64,000 nt of DNA from Talpa occidentalis (Eukaryota > Chordata > Mammalia > Eulipotyphla > Talpidae). Positions within the stretch are counted from its first letter, which is position 1, and the number at the start of each line of letters is the position of its first letter. The notes under the pieces were generated by a model, which saw only the letters and a program-made list of their open reading frames with translations, was not told the DNA's origin and searched no databases. Below, in pieces: positions 12,971 to 23,609 of this stretch. A program made the position numbers and the translations under genes. The DNA lies in NCBI RefSeq assembly GCF_014898055.3, contig NW_023605194.1, positions 65,163,361-65,227,360 of the forward strand, read 5' to 3'.

Positions 12971-13311
12971 TTCACATTTTGCCTAAATACCAACATTTTG
13001 GAAATAAAATAATTTAAAAAACCACAGTAAGGCCTCTCTCAGACCTCTGGGAGCCTGGGAACACCAAAATAGGTCAACTGGGCTAGACTGGGGATACCAG
13101 GATGAATTAGGTCAAAATCCCTATCCTTGAGGAACTCAGAATCCAGTAGGAAAAGACAAGTCTAAAACAAATCAGATTGTGACAAGCACTCAAAGAGAAA
13201 CATAAAAGAGTGCTGTGGTCACACAAAGGAGGAAACAACCACTCTGAAGGGGGAATGGAGGAGAGAGGTCACACAGAACAGCTTGGTTTTGGAGTTGAAA
13301 CTAGGACTTCC

Positions 13312-13556
13312 AGGCCTCCCTGGTGGCAAAAGGAATTAAGGTGGAGCACTATGAAGCTATCCGCAGCACTGAGTTCGATCCCCAGCCAGGGAGGTGACCC
13401 ACACGGCACAGCAGACCTCTCCTGTCTCACCCTCTGCTCCCCTCAACAGTGTATTTCAGTCTGTGTGTTCTGTTCCCCACCTGTCTCTGCTGAATTCTCT
13501 CATCTCCCGCACCTCTGGCCTACACCCCCGTTCTTCTATGCATAAATAAATCTTTG
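13312..13556 (+). mobile_element. tRNA-derived SINE, group B, first unit of a tandem pair
   Basis: Starts GGCCTCCCTGGTGGCAAAAGG and ends CATAAATAAATCTTT with no A-tail before the next unit begins. The 15-bp TSD GAAACTAGGACTTCC sits just upstream at 13297-13311. Its partner copy is not after this unit but after the second one (13845-13859). Confidence 0.9.
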
Positions 13557-13844
13557 GGGCCTCCCTGGTGGCACAAGGGGTTAAGACGCAACCTATGAAG
13601 CTATCTGCTGCCACTGCAGCAAGAGTTCAATCCCCGGCCAGGGAGCTACCCACATGGCACGGCAGACTTCCCCTGTCTCACCCACTGCTCCCTTCAGCTT
13701 TGTGTTTCAGTCGGTCTGCCTGTTCTGTTCCCCAATCTGTCTCTGGTGAATCCTCTCACCCGCCCCCCCCCCGCCTGTACCCCAGTTCTTGTATGCATAA
13801 ATAAATAAATCTTAAAAAAAAAAAAAAACTTTAAAAAAAAGAAA
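13557..13844 (+). mobile_element. tRNA-derived SINE, group B, second unit of a tandem pair
   Basis: Follows the first unit head to tail at the junction TCTTTGGGGCCTCC. It ends with AATAAATAAATCTTA, a long A-tract and the shared TSD GAAACTAGGACTTCC at 13845-13859. Confidence 0.9.
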
Positions 13845-13934
13845 GAAACTAGGACTTCCCTGGAAGGAAGCAGAGGAAAGCAGGGAGGTAGCCAGCCTAT
13901 CTCAGACAGAACAAACAGCCTGTGCTAAAGGAGA

Positions 13935-14160
13935 CCACCTAACAATTAAGAGCAGGAGACTTTGGAGTCAGAACTTAAGTTACATCACAGCTAACTTTTT
14001 CATCCTAGCAAGGAAAACAGGCCCAAGCCACAGAATCTCTCTGCATTCCATTTTTTTTTCATTTACAAAATGGGAATAAAAGCGTCTATTTCACAGGGAG
14101 GATTAAACATGATAACGCATGTGAAGTATAAAGCTACACAGAATAAAAACTCCAGAGACC
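13935..14160 (+). mobile_element. MIR fragment
   Basis: MIR-like order: 'AGCAGGAGACTTTGGAGTCAG', then a TTTACAAAATGGGAATAA core at about 14062-14079, then CACAGGGAGGATTAAACATGATAA, matching the 'GGGTTGTTGTGAGGATTAAATGA' block. Confidence 0.65.
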
Positions 14161-14244
14161 TGAGAATTGGTGCACCAGCCAGGAAACCAAGGGGCAGGAG
14201 GTGCGACTAGAAGGGTCTCGCATGCCAAGTAAGAAGTTAGGGTT

Positions 14245-14523
14245 GGGGCCTCCCTGGTGGCGCAAGGGGTTAAGACACAACCTATGAAGCTATCCGCAGC
14301 CACTGCAGCACAAGTTTGATCCCTAGCCGGCCAGGGAGCCACCCACATATGGCAGCAAACCTCTCCTGGCTCCCCCACTGCTCCCCTCAACAGTGAACTT
14401 CGGTCAATCCGCCTGTTCTGTTCCCCACTCTGTCTCTGATGAGTCCTCTCACCCTCCCCCCCACACCTCTGGCCTGTACCCCAGTTCTTGTGTGCATAAA
14501 TAAGTCTTAAAAAAAAAAAAGTT
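14245..14523 (+). mobile_element. tRNA-derived SINE, group B
   Basis: Close to the group B consensus, with A-box region TGGCGCAAGGGG and the AACCTATGAAGC signature. The TSDs differ by one base: GTTAGGGTT at 14236-14244 and GTTAGGATT at 14524-14532. Confidence 0.9.
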
Positions 14524-15529
14524 GTTAGGATTAAGTGCTGAACAAGAAGTTTTTAATAGGAGAGTAAAAGGATGAAATATTTGCTTTATAAAAAGAACTG
14601 TGGTGTCCCTGAAGGAAACTCAGAGGAGAGCACACTGGAGGGGACCTGAGAGAGGAGGGTAGGAATTCAGGTAATTTTAATAAGATCAGGAAGGAAAGCA
14701 CACACTCAAGAACTTTTTCTAAAGTAAAATCTATACAAGGCTTAATGAATGACTGCATGTGAGGAGTAGAGTAGGGAAATAAATGAATGAACAGTCCTCT
14801 CATTGGGATGACTGGGTGAAAGGTGGTGTCAGAGAAGAGATGGGAAACCTGAAGTGGGCCGACTGTTCTTTTGTGTCCACTTCTAATTCAGTTTTATTAA
14901 GTTAAATGTCTCTAGCCCTCTGTGAACAAAAGGTAATGTTGCAGTGAGAGGGGGCCCAGAGGCTCAGACGAGTTCAATGTCTAGTTCTGCCAGGTGCTGC
15001 TGGCCCAGGAGGAATCCCAGCTTTATCGTCCCCCCAGGAAACTAACTCCTGGGCCTATTTTATTTCCGGCCCGGTGCAGCCCAGCAACTCAAAAACGTTT
15101 GTTGGCGAGGTGGGCTCCGGAGGACGCCCGGCAAACACACTTAGCGAAATAACTAAGCTAGAAAGAACTAGCATCTGTGTTCCTCAGCAAAGGACCCAAT
15201 TAGCAAGAAGGCATCCCTCTGCACTCAACATACAAAGTACCAAGTTATCTTTATAAACTTTGGCCTGCTTTGATTTTTAAACCAGTGAAGCCAACCCTCA
15301 CCCCAACCCCCCAAAATAGCATATTGTTTCATCAGGGATCGCGGCGACAAAGTGGTGGAAAGGTAAGGAGACAGGTAAGGAGAACGGCATCCCGGTCGAC
15401 CCCACACCTTCCTGAAGTTAGAACTTGACCGCTGTGTGACTCTGCAGTCACAAGGCGACAGTTTGCTAAAACGAAGAGCAATCTCAAACAACCCACGAAC
15501 AAACTAACCTAACTTCCGTCGCTCGGCCT

Positions 15530-16265
15530 CCCTCTCTCCCCAACCCTGCCTCCCGGCCTCCCCGTCTCCCTAGCTGCGCACCGGGCCAGGCTCCGAGACC
15601 GGCGTGCTGCGGCCCAGGGCGGGGCGGCTCCGAGGCGCGGGCTCCCCGCCGGGGATCCGGCGCTCAGGCCTTCACCGCGGCGCCCGGTTTGGGGCTCCGG
15701 TCAGGCCTCCACATCAACGTTACCCCGGGTCCGGGAAGCGGCCATAGCGAGGAAGGGAACCCGGTCGGGCTCCCGGCGGAGAACGGAGTTAGATGCCCCG
15801 GGCCGAGCGGAGGGACCAGCGGTGGCTCCCTGCGCGGCCTGGCGCTCCCGCCCAGGCTGCGGCCTAGGTAGCCCGGTTTTCTCTCTCAGCCCGCGCGAGG
15901 CCCCGGGAGAGCGGCGTGACCACGCAGAGCGGGAGGACGGGTGGCGGCGCCCGGAGGAGCCCTGGCCTGCCGCGAGGGCCCCGGAGCTGGGAAGCCGCCC
16001 CCCGCCCAGCCGGCACCGGAGAATGGCTTTTACCTTCATCAGCCTCCTGCTGGCCGCCATCTTGGATCTGGTGCTGCTGCTTTCCCAGAATGCATCGGGG
16101 CCGACCAGGCGGCTGGAGCCCCCGCACTTCCTGGAGCGGGGGAGGGGTGGTGGGGAGGGGTGGTGGGGCGGGGAGGGGTTGTGAGGTGGGGTGGGGCGGG
16201 GCTGGGCGGAGCCGACAGGCAAAGCACCCACTCGGTGAACCCTGGGTGAGCTCTGGCGAATCCGA
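15530..16265. promoter_or_regulatory. UBE2L3: CpG island at the UBE2L3 5' end
   Basis: About 0.7 kb of dense CpG and high GC in an otherwise AT-rich region. It covers the UBE2L3 start exon, its putative promoter (above 16060) and the first 500 bases of intron 1. On the promoter side are GC boxes (GGGGCGGGGC near 16192-16201 and GGGCGGAGC near 16204-16212), an ETS-like CACTTCCTG at 16125-16133 (CAGGAAGTG on the minus strand) and a ZNF143-like TTCCCAGAATGC at 16082-16093. No TATA box is evident, as is usual for housekeeping promoters. The exact start site cannot be read from sequence. Confidence 0.85.
16034..16060 (-). CDS. UBE2L3: UBE2L3 first coding exon (partial gene)
   Basis: UBE2L3 (UbcH7) is a ubiquitin-conjugating E2 of 154 residues. 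It accepts ubiquitin from E1 on a cysteine and passes it to HECT and RBR E3 ligases such as parkin and HOIP, in cytosol and nucleus. Only nine codons are present. The minus strand reads ATG at 16060-16058, then codons for MAASRRLMK, then a GTAAAAG splice donor from 16033. That peptide and the split after Lys9 match the known N-terminus and first-exon boundary of UBE2L3. The ATG lies in CCAAGATGGCGGC, which resembles a YY1 site overlapping the start codon. The catalytic cysteine and the rest of the UBC fold are encoded by exons beyond the left edge. The neighbouring RIMBP3 gene supports the assignment, because the two genes are adjacent in human and mouse. The open frame on the opposite strand here is only its shadow. 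Confidence 0.92.
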
Positions 16266-16439
16266 CTAGGGAGACCTTATATTTATAGGGCGTCCATCCC
16301 GGTGGCAATTACAAACAGTGCCTGGCACGTAGTAGGTGCATAAGGTCATTGACTAACCAAGATTACTTCAGGCACTTGCGAAGTACTGTAAAGAAAATAA
16401 AACTGGGTGATTGGAATGTGACTTTTCACTGGAAGATCG

Positions 16440-16625
16440 GGGAAACTAGTAATAGTTAACACTGGGACCTACACAGTGCCTTGAAACTACCCTATATGAG
16501 GTGGTTACCATTAACAGTCCCCTTTCATAGGCAACACGCATAGAGAAGGCCAATGATTTGCCCAAGGTCACACAGCCAGCTAGTGGTAGAGCTGGGCTCT
16601 TGTTCCAGACTAGGCTGTGGGTTCC
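16440..16625 (+). mobile_element. MIR element (3' half)
   Basis: A clear MIR core: TGATTTGCCCAAGGTCACACAGCC, then AGCTAGTGGTAGAGCTGGGCTC, at about 16552-16602. This is the best preserved MIR signature (TTGCCCAAGGTCACACAGC) in the window. The end next to the UBE2L3 promoter carries a further scrap, 'CAGTGCCTGGCACGTAGTAGG', at 16317-16337. Confidence 0.8.
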
Positions 16626-18084
16626 AGTGCCAACGTTGGGAAGGAGGCTCAAAGGAGAGTGTTTCAAGCAGGGGAAGAGGCCGTCTAGGAACAAAAAGAT
16701 TAGAAATGAAGGGCCTTCTAGAAATGGGAGAGGTTCTGCTTTTCTTCTATGTGCTGTGAGAGACTTTCAATGGACATGAGAAGTGGCCATATAGTCAGAT
16801 GCAGGTGTTTAAGGGGAACACTCTAATTGAAGAATGGAGAGTGGAGGTAGGTAGGGGGACATGAATCAGAGTAGGCGTGATTTGGAAACCTGATACAACT
16901 ACCCAGGCAAAGAGGTGAGAGTGTTTTAGACTTTGGTGGCATTGGTTTTCCCTGGAAAGAAGAGAAGAAAGGAGCACCGAAGATAATATAGAGTGGAATA
17001 GGACTAGCCTCCAACAGAGCATCCCAGGTTTGACACAGGAAGAGAGCAGAGGAGAAACTAGATGACAAGCCTCATGCAATCAAGGATCCTGTGTGCCTTT
17101 TATGTCCCCTCAGGATCAGCACATGGTATATACTCAAACATTTGGCAAATGCAGGAGAGACTCCCTCAGTCAGCTCCCTAGAGATACAGGGGCCTGGTCT
17201 GGGGACTGACTCCACTGTACTAGTGTATGCATTTTGCCTGGTGCTTAATGGTCTCAGGTCAAAGAACATAACTTCAGTGGGGACTGCTCTCCCCTATGAA
17301 GAACAACAGAGGAAAAGGGTGCTTGTCCTAAAGAATTCCAAGCTTTTCCAAGCACAATTCAGATCCCTCACCTTGATGTGCCAAACTAGGAATAGAGAAC
17401 GGGATTAGAGAGGTCAAGTGCCAAGAATTAGCCTTTGCTGTAGCATCTTTCAGCAATCTCACTATCACCCTGCAAGATGACTCCCTTACACCTACTTAGC
17501 AGATGGGGAACCAAGGCCTTGAGTGACAGAGTGCCATTGTTAAACAAGCACACAGGAATTGTGCCCAGCTCCGGCAGAAAAGCTGCCTGGTCTTTAAGAC
17601 CCTCCTCTTGCTCTAAAACCTTCACTGTTCCTTGCAGCAGATCACACCACTTCCCTCTACTCAATCAACCCTGTTTATCTGGGCCTGATCTTTCCATGCC
17701 ACCGCCCAAGCTTTCCATCTAACTGGCCTTTTTTCCCTCATGCCCCTGGACTCCAAGCCCTTCTGCTTGACCCTATCATAGGCTGCTCCTTCCTCCAATC
17801 AGCAGGCAGTCCTGGGTCCTCACCTGTTAGGTTCTAAGAGGGTGATACAAAGGTGATACCTGCTCTCAAGGAGCTCACAGCATCCTGTGAAATGAGAAAA
17901 GGTAGTGAGGGTTTGGTGAGGTGTAGGGGCTCAGCAGGGGGCCCTGATAGAGTGTAGAGAGGGGTCAAGTTGAAGGGGTTCTTCAGCAGGTAAGACTACA
18001 AGAGACATTGCAGGGAAAAGGAAGTGCCTGTACTGAGGCAGAGAATTGGCACTGGGTAACTTACCCTGGATACAGATGACAGTG

Positions 18085-18250
18085 GCCTGGCACCAGGTGC
18101 TTCACATACACACTGCCAACTTCATTGGCATCACAGAACAGTGCTAAGATGTTCTGTTTCACAGATAAAGAAACTGAAGTCCTGAGAGTGGTAGTTTACC
18201 CTTATTACCCAACTAAGAAGCAAGGTTCTAGGAGTTAGATCCCGATCTGA
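18085..18250 (+). mobile_element. MIR fragment
   Basis: MIR-like order: GGCACCAGGTGCTTCACATACA at 18089-18110, then GTTTCACAGATAAAGAAACTGAAGTCC, then a decayed CCCAACTAAGAAGCAAGGTTC end. Confidence 0.65.
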
Positions 18251-18329
18251 TCTGTGCAAGTAAGATTCTATTTTGACCTGCTGACCCAAAACCTCATGTC
18301 TACATCCACCCCTCCCATCAACCAATGTT

Positions 18330-18470
18330 CTAGTCACACTATATCCCCTGCCTCTCACCATGCTGCTCCCTTTGCCTGTGATGCCTTTTTCATCCTTCTC
18401 CCAAGACCTCATATCCATCTGACAAGTGCTAGTCATTCCTAAGAACTCAACTTACCATGTTCACTTGGGT
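18330..18470 (+). mobile_element. L2 fragment
   Basis: CTGCTCCCTTTGCCTGTGATGCCTTTTTC followed by CTCATCCATCTGACAAGTGCTAGTCATTCCTAAGAACTCAA-like text at 18361-18450 resembles the L2 3' region ('TGTTCCCTCTGCCTGGAATGCCCTTCC ... TACTCATCCTTCAAGACCCAGCTCAA'). It is diverged. Confidence 0.5.
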
Positions 18471-18509
18471 AACTTGACATCCTGCAGCATGCTGGGCTCC
18501 CACAGGTAT

Positions 18510-18650
18510 GCACGCACAAGTACTTCATTGACTCTCCCATTCATCCTCTGAGGTCCAAACTGTTATCAGCTCCATTTACAGAGGAAGAAACAGAGACTCA
18601 AAGGGCCAAGCAGCCTTTTCTCAGAGACTCAAGCTCAAGTCTGCTCTTGG
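18510..18650 (+). mobile_element. MIR fragment
   Basis: Contains CATCCTCTGAGGTCCAAACTGTTATCAGCTCCATTTACAGAGGAAGAAACAGAGACTCAAAG-type sequence at 18543-18602, corresponding to the MIR block that ends '...CATTTTACAGATGAGGAAACTGAGGCTCAGAG'. Confidence 0.7.
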
Positions 18651-18696
18651 ACTGTCCAGGTTAAACCAATGTCGGAAGGCCCAGACAACCGAAAGG

Positions 18697-18810
18697 GCTC
18701 TACCCTTCTCTCTTCCCTCTTTCCTTTCTACTCTCCCTCTTGTATTTCCTCCTTCTGTTCTACCTTCCTCTCTCCCTCCTTCCTTTCACTTTTCCTCTCC
18801 CTTCCTTACA
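18697..18810. repeat. Pyrimidine-rich low-complexity tract
   Basis: More than 100 bases made almost only of C and T (CTT, CCT and TCC mixtures) on the plus strand. No fixed repeat unit. Confidence 0.8.
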
Positions 18811-20088
18811 CAAACTCCACTGGAGTTTCTCTGTGCTTGATGAATGAAAAGTTTATTTCAGTGCTTGGCCTCCACCCTGCACTGACCAGACCAGGCTCTC
18901 AACAAACAGTTGATGAAGGGCTGTCCCCCGACTAGAGAAATGGCCAAATGATTGCACAAATGGTTATTGCCATGGGTGTCAATGTTTCAGGCTGGGTAGG
19001 TAGGAGAGTGATTGGAATAGGTTGAAAGTGGGGAGAAATGGAGATGGCAGAAGACAGATGGAAAAGAGGTCTATCCTGGCAACAGTGGGTAGCCAGAACT
19101 GTGATGCTGCCAAGAGTAACAGGGTCCTCAGGAAGCAGTGATCATTTGTCCAAAGACCGGGGATTATAGGTACCCTCAAGATCAAGTGTCATTGGGTAGG
19201 CTATCCTGACACAATTCAAAGTTCCAGCTTGGGTCATGCAGGCCTGAACAAAAGTTCTGTGTAGTCCTGGGAAGTTTTCTTATCTGGAGTGGACAATGCC
19301 AGCCTCCCTGGCTATGATGAGGGATCAAGGACAGGGCCTGCAAAGTGCAGGTGTGGGCAGGCTACCCACAGAGGCATACCTCTGAGGAGCTGGCCAGGCA
19401 AGAGGCCAGTTCAGGGTCCCATTCATAGAGCTGGCAGCTGGTACACCCTGCTCCTCCCTGCCCAGAGGGTGTAGACTGGACAGTACAAGGAAGTGGAGGC
19501 AGAGAGCAGCATGGTCTCTCTCCAGTATTTAGCCCCAATGAGGAAAGGTCAGTATTGGAGGTGCCAAACCTCCCCACCACCTGGAGTGAGAAAACTTGGC
19601 TGAAATCCTTCCTTTCTGAGCCTCTGTTTCTTCTCAGGCACGTGAGAACCATAGACTGAATGCCAGAAGGAGTGCAGGCCTGGCACGTGGGCATGTGAGA
19701 GGGCTGTTGCAGGAAGTCAGATTGCAGAGGACTGGGGACTTGCAGGTCACTGTGCCTCAAATCCAATTCAGCTCTGGGTAGCCCTCATGCCTGAGGCTGC
19801 CTCTGCTCTCGGGCAAGCCTGCTTTGGCGGTGGTCTTCTCCCTTCTTGCCACACCCCCACTCACAGCACCTGCTCAAGCTCCAAGTTTACTACAAACTTT
19901 CCATATTTGCATTTAAGCTCTACATCCACCTTTAGACTATAAACTCTACAAGGACAGAGACCAAACCTGGGCAAGATACCTTTGTCTTCTTTGATCATAT
20001 ATTTATTGAGCACCTGCCACATGTCAGGCACTGTTCTAAACTCAGAGCAAATATCAGAAAACTGACAGAAAGTTCAAAGTAAGGGAAG

Positions 20089-20379
20089 GGTCTTCCTGGT
20101 GGTGCAAAGGGTTAAGGACTGCACTATGAAGCAATCCATAGCCTCTGCAGCACGAGTTCGATCCCCGGCTGGCCAGGGAGAAACCCACATGGCGAGGCAG
20201 ACCTCTCCTGTCTCACCTGCTGCTCCCCTCAGCAGTGTATTTTAGTTAGTCTGCCTGTTCTGTTCCCCACTCTGTCTCTGATGGATCCTCTCACCACCCC
20301 CCAACCCCGCATCTCTGGCCTGTACCGCAGCTCTTGTACGCATAAACAAATAAATCTTTAAAAAAATTTTTTTTAAATG
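20089..20379 (+). mobile_element. tRNA-derived SINE, group B
   Basis: Bounded by a perfect 13-bp TSD, AAAGTAAGGGAAG, at 20076-20088 and 20380-20392. The tail reads AAACAAATAAATCTTTA followed by a mixed A and T tract. Confidence 0.92.
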
Positions 20380-21352
20380 AAAGTAAGGGAAGCAGAGTAG
20401 AAACCTGGGGCTGCTATAGGTATAGGGGTTAGAAAGCTTAAAACCCTCAAGTAGGCCCTCAGAATGGAGCCCACAACCCCCACTGTTAGGCAAACTCTGC
20501 AAAGCTCAGAGCTTGGGTGGCAGAGCTGCTAAAACTGGACAAGTTCAAGCTGGCAGAGGGGGGATATGAATCAGACTGCTCTCCAGACCATGTGAGCACA
20601 TGACCCAAAGATCCCAGACCAACTCTGTGGGAAGAGGCAGCATGGAATACAAGATTGGTGATGTGGAATGAATGAAGAAGTGTGGAATGCATGCTGCCTT
20701 CTCTCTGCATTGGTGGAATCAGAGTGTCAGGGCAGTGTGTGTATATGTATGTGTGTGTGTAGACATAATAGACAAATTTGTTTCTAGAAGCACACCTCTT
20801 TATTAAACCAAAGCCCTCCTTAAACCCAATAAGTGACACTAATAAGTGCCTGTGTCCTATTGAAGCATCTAGGGGCAGTGTCTCTCCTTCAACTCATCCT
20901 TTCTTTCTCTCCCCCAATAGCCCTACAGCATTTCCTAGGAATCCTGTAGTCCTAAGGAACCCAATTTGAGAACCACCCATGTAATCCATACATTTCATAT
21001 TATAAATAAGACAGTAGAGACTTAAGGAATGTGACATGGTGAGTTAATGCTGGTGGTTGCTCTCACTGAGCTCAAAGTGGATAGGGGTGACAGGCAGGTC
21101 ACCAGTGGGTAATCATTGCACAATGTAATGAGTGTGGGGGTGACAGAAGCCCAGTACTGGGAAAGCCCGGGTTTGCTCATCCACTCAACCACATCCCAGA
21201 ATGCCTCTGACATGCTGTGGGTGGTGCTAGCATGACTTCCTGCTGGATGGTGACTGCAGGGTTCCCAAAGAGTCACCCCAGAGTCCTTTTCTCTGGTGAC
21301 AGCTTGTGTCTCTGATCTGACTGGTGGATGCCTCCTCAAAACTACAGCAGGG

Positions 21353-21660
21353 GGCCTCCCCGGTGGCGCAGTGGTTGAGCGCTGGGTTGCGAAGCTGCCC
21401 GTGGCCTCTGCGGCACCGGTTCGATCCCCGGCTGCTCCCCAGCCACCGGAGGAGGATCCCACATGGTGCGCAGACCTCTCCTGCCACCCGCTGCTCCCCT
21501 CAGCAGTGTACTTCAGTCCTTCTGCCTGCTCTGCTCCCCGCTCTGGCTCTGGTGAATTCTCTCACCCTCCCGCGCTTCTGACTGTACCCAGTGCATGTAT
21601 AAACAAAACAAACAAACAAATATAATAAATAAATAAATAAAAAAAAAAAAAAAAAAAAAA
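21353..21660 (+). mobile_element. tRNA-derived SINE, group A
   Basis: One of the best preserved copies, with A box TGGCGCAGTGG near 21363 and an intact B box GGTTCGATCCC near 21419. The tail is AATAAATAAATAAA plus about 25 A residues. It has a perfect 15-bp TSD, AAAACTACAGCAGGG, at 21338-21352 and 21661-21675. The intact boxes and identical TSDs make it a candidate young insertion. The terminator trinucleotide normally seen before the A-tract is missing. Confidence 0.95.
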
Positions 21661-22194
21661 AAAACTACAGCAGGGCATCAGGCCGGGCAGCCCCACCTAC
21701 TACCTTGAAGCGACAGTCAGCTCTGCTACGGTTGGCCATGTGCCCTGGCAAGCCACCAGCTCTCACCACGCCACGGTGCTTCTTCTATCAAATACTTCTG
21801 TGATGAGGATACCAAAAGATACCCTCCCTGTTGCTATTACATCTAGCGGCCTCCCACATGTTCAAGGCTAAGGCATCTCTGTCTTACCCACTGCCAAGTG
21901 GTACCTGGCTTGGGATGGGAGTTAAGCAGCCCAGATGATGTTCTTGGTGCCTTCCCTGCCTGTGTGGCCTTACATCCCTTTCCTTCCTTCCTGGGGAGAG
22001 GCTTCACTCATACCTTCCCTGGGCCCACTCTGGGCAGGGACACAAATGTGTATTAGACACGTCCCTGCTCTCAAAGGAGAGGTGCGAGGTGGGGTGATCA
22101 GATCTGTTATGGGGGCTGTAGAGTCTTAGGGAGGCCAGGACAAGACAAAGGACAAGACAAAGTTCATAGTTAATAGTAGGTGAGAGCGTAAAAT

Positions 22195-22345
22195 CGGGTT
22201 AGGTTGTGTTGGACCAACTGCTCAACATGACCTTGAGCAAAACTCTTGATCCATTGGGGCTCGAAACTCTGAATTTGTAAAATGGGTGGTTTAAATAAGG
22301 CATGATAAGCACTGAGCATCACTCATAGCAACTGATTAGTCTGCA
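22195..22345 (+). mobile_element. MIR fragment
   Basis: TGACCTTGAGCAAAACTCTTGATCC followed by TTTGTAAAATGGGTGGTTTAAATAAGGCATGATAAGCACTGAGCATC follows the MIR order (ACCTTGGGCAAGT..., TGTAAAATGGGG..., TAAGCGCTCAG). Confidence 0.65.
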
Positions 22346-22854
22346 GCGGGCATTGTGATTTGTTTTGTCAGGTAAGGTAGACATCCCAGGCAAGGGAACA
22401 ACACATACAAAGGGTCAGAAGCCCCTTGCTCCTGAAAGAAGCTTTTGAGGGTCTCAGACCAAGTATAGGATGGAAAGAGGGGAATCTGTACAGATCTCAG
22501 CGTAGCTCCTACTGCAGATCTAGCCTTCAGTCAATAGAGACCCAGTGTTCCTTCAACCCCAACCATAGGAGGCCAGTTCTATCAACACTTCCATATTGAT
22601 AGAACATGGAAGGAGTAAAGTAACCTGCCCTGGTCACTCAACCAAAATGTGGTGGAGTCTGGATAGACATCCTGGTTGCTGAGGCTTTCCATCTGCCATG
22701 AGGCATTCAAAAGTGGGTCTTAGGGAGCATAGAGCATACCTGTCCTTCTTCCACCATGGCAGTCATTTCTGGTCTCAGTCAAATCCCTCCTTGCAAACCT
22801 GAGTTTCTCTAGCTGTAAAAGAGGACTGAGATTTAAATGCGTGAAGGGCCAATC

Positions 22855-22995
22855 AGGGAGCCTTGCTCTATTCTGGCGACTGAGTGTACTCACCTCACTG
22901 AAACTTCACAAACAGGGGAAATGGATGCTCAGAGATGTCAGGGAACACTGCAAGATCACACAGCCTAGGAGGGGGCTGCATTATTAGCTCATTTT
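22855..22995 (+). mobile_element. MIR fragment
   Basis: AACAGGGGAAATGGATGCTCAGAGATGTCAGGGAACACTGCAAGATCACACAGCCTAGG at 22911-22969 is a diverged MIR core, matching the GAGGCTCAGAGAGG and CAAGGTCACACAGC blocks. Confidence 0.65.
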
Positions 22996-23047
22996 ATGGA
23001 CGAGGGCATGAAGGTGGCACAGAAAGCTAAAGATCTACTTGACTCCA

Positions 23048-23609
23048 GGGCCTTCCTGGTGTGCAACGGGTTGAACATCATGCTGTGAAGCTGTCCGCAG
23101 CCTCTGCAGTGCTGGTTCAATTCCTGGCTGGTCAGGGAGAAACCCACATGGCATGGCAGACCTCTTCTGCCTTGCCCGCTGCTCCCCTCAGCAGCATCTT
23201 CGGTCCATCTGCTTGTTCTGCTCCCTGCTCTGTCTCTGGTGAATTCTCTCACCCTCCTGCGCCTCTGACCTGTACCCCAGTTCTTGTATAACTAAATAAA
23301 AAAAATTTTTTTTAAGATGTATTTGTTTATACATACAAGAACTGGTGTACAGGCCAGAGTTGTGGGGGGGTGAGAGTGTTCACCAGAGACAGAGTGGAGA
23401 ACAGAACAGGCAGATTGACAGAAATACACTGCTGAGGGGAGCAGTGGGCAAGACGGAAGAGGTCTGCTGCACCATGTGGGAAGCTCCCTGGCCAGGAATT
23501 GAACTTGTGCTGCAGTGGCTACCACAAGCTTTAAAGGTTGTTTCTTAACCCTTTGTGCCACCAGGAAGGCCCAATAAATAAAAAATCTTAAAAAAAAAAA
23601 ACAAAAAAA
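23048..23609 (+). mobile_element. tRNA-derived SINE, split by a nested SINE
   Basis: The body runs from 23048 to about 23300 and the A-rich tail resumes at about 23574. The outer TSD is CTACTTGACTCCA at 23035-23047 and CTACTTGGCTCCA at 23610-23622 (one mismatch). The body is intermediate between groups A and B. Confidence 0.88.
23302..23573 (-). mobile_element. tRNA-derived SINE, group B, nested
   Basis: Inverted copy from the T-tract at about 23302 to CCACCAGGAAGGCCC at 23573, inserted in the A-rich tail of the surrounding SINE. Its own TSD is hidden in the AATAAA-rich sequence on both sides. Confidence 0.88.

Larger units (their letters stand above)
1..16033 (-). other. UBE2L3: UBE2L3 intron 1 (partial)
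   Basis: This stretch lies downstream, on the minus strand, of the splice donor at 16032-16033 and continues past the left edge. I looked for the second UBE2L3 coding exon (the family sequence continues ELEEIRKCG...) and did not find it, so the whole span reads as first intron. It holds ten SINE copies, several MIR fragments and a MER5-like element, each listed separately. In about 3130-4950, 7750-9320, 9800-11040 and 14530-15530 I see only unique-looking AT-rich intronic sequence, with no convincing exon or RNA gene. The short open frames here are chance frames or SINE sequence. Confidence 0.8.

Noticed and set aside
16023..16184. Plus-strand frame starting MAFTFISLLLAAILDLVLLL that looks like a signal peptide or membrane helix
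   Set aside because: It is the exact antisense of the UBE2L3 start exon and its 5' UTR, and continues as low-complexity G-rich sequence.
21296..21625. Open frames of 60-150 codons with recurring peptides (for example PSACSAPRSGSGEFSHPPALL)
   Set aside because: All are translations of SINE copies in various frames. The same peptide recurs at each SINE.
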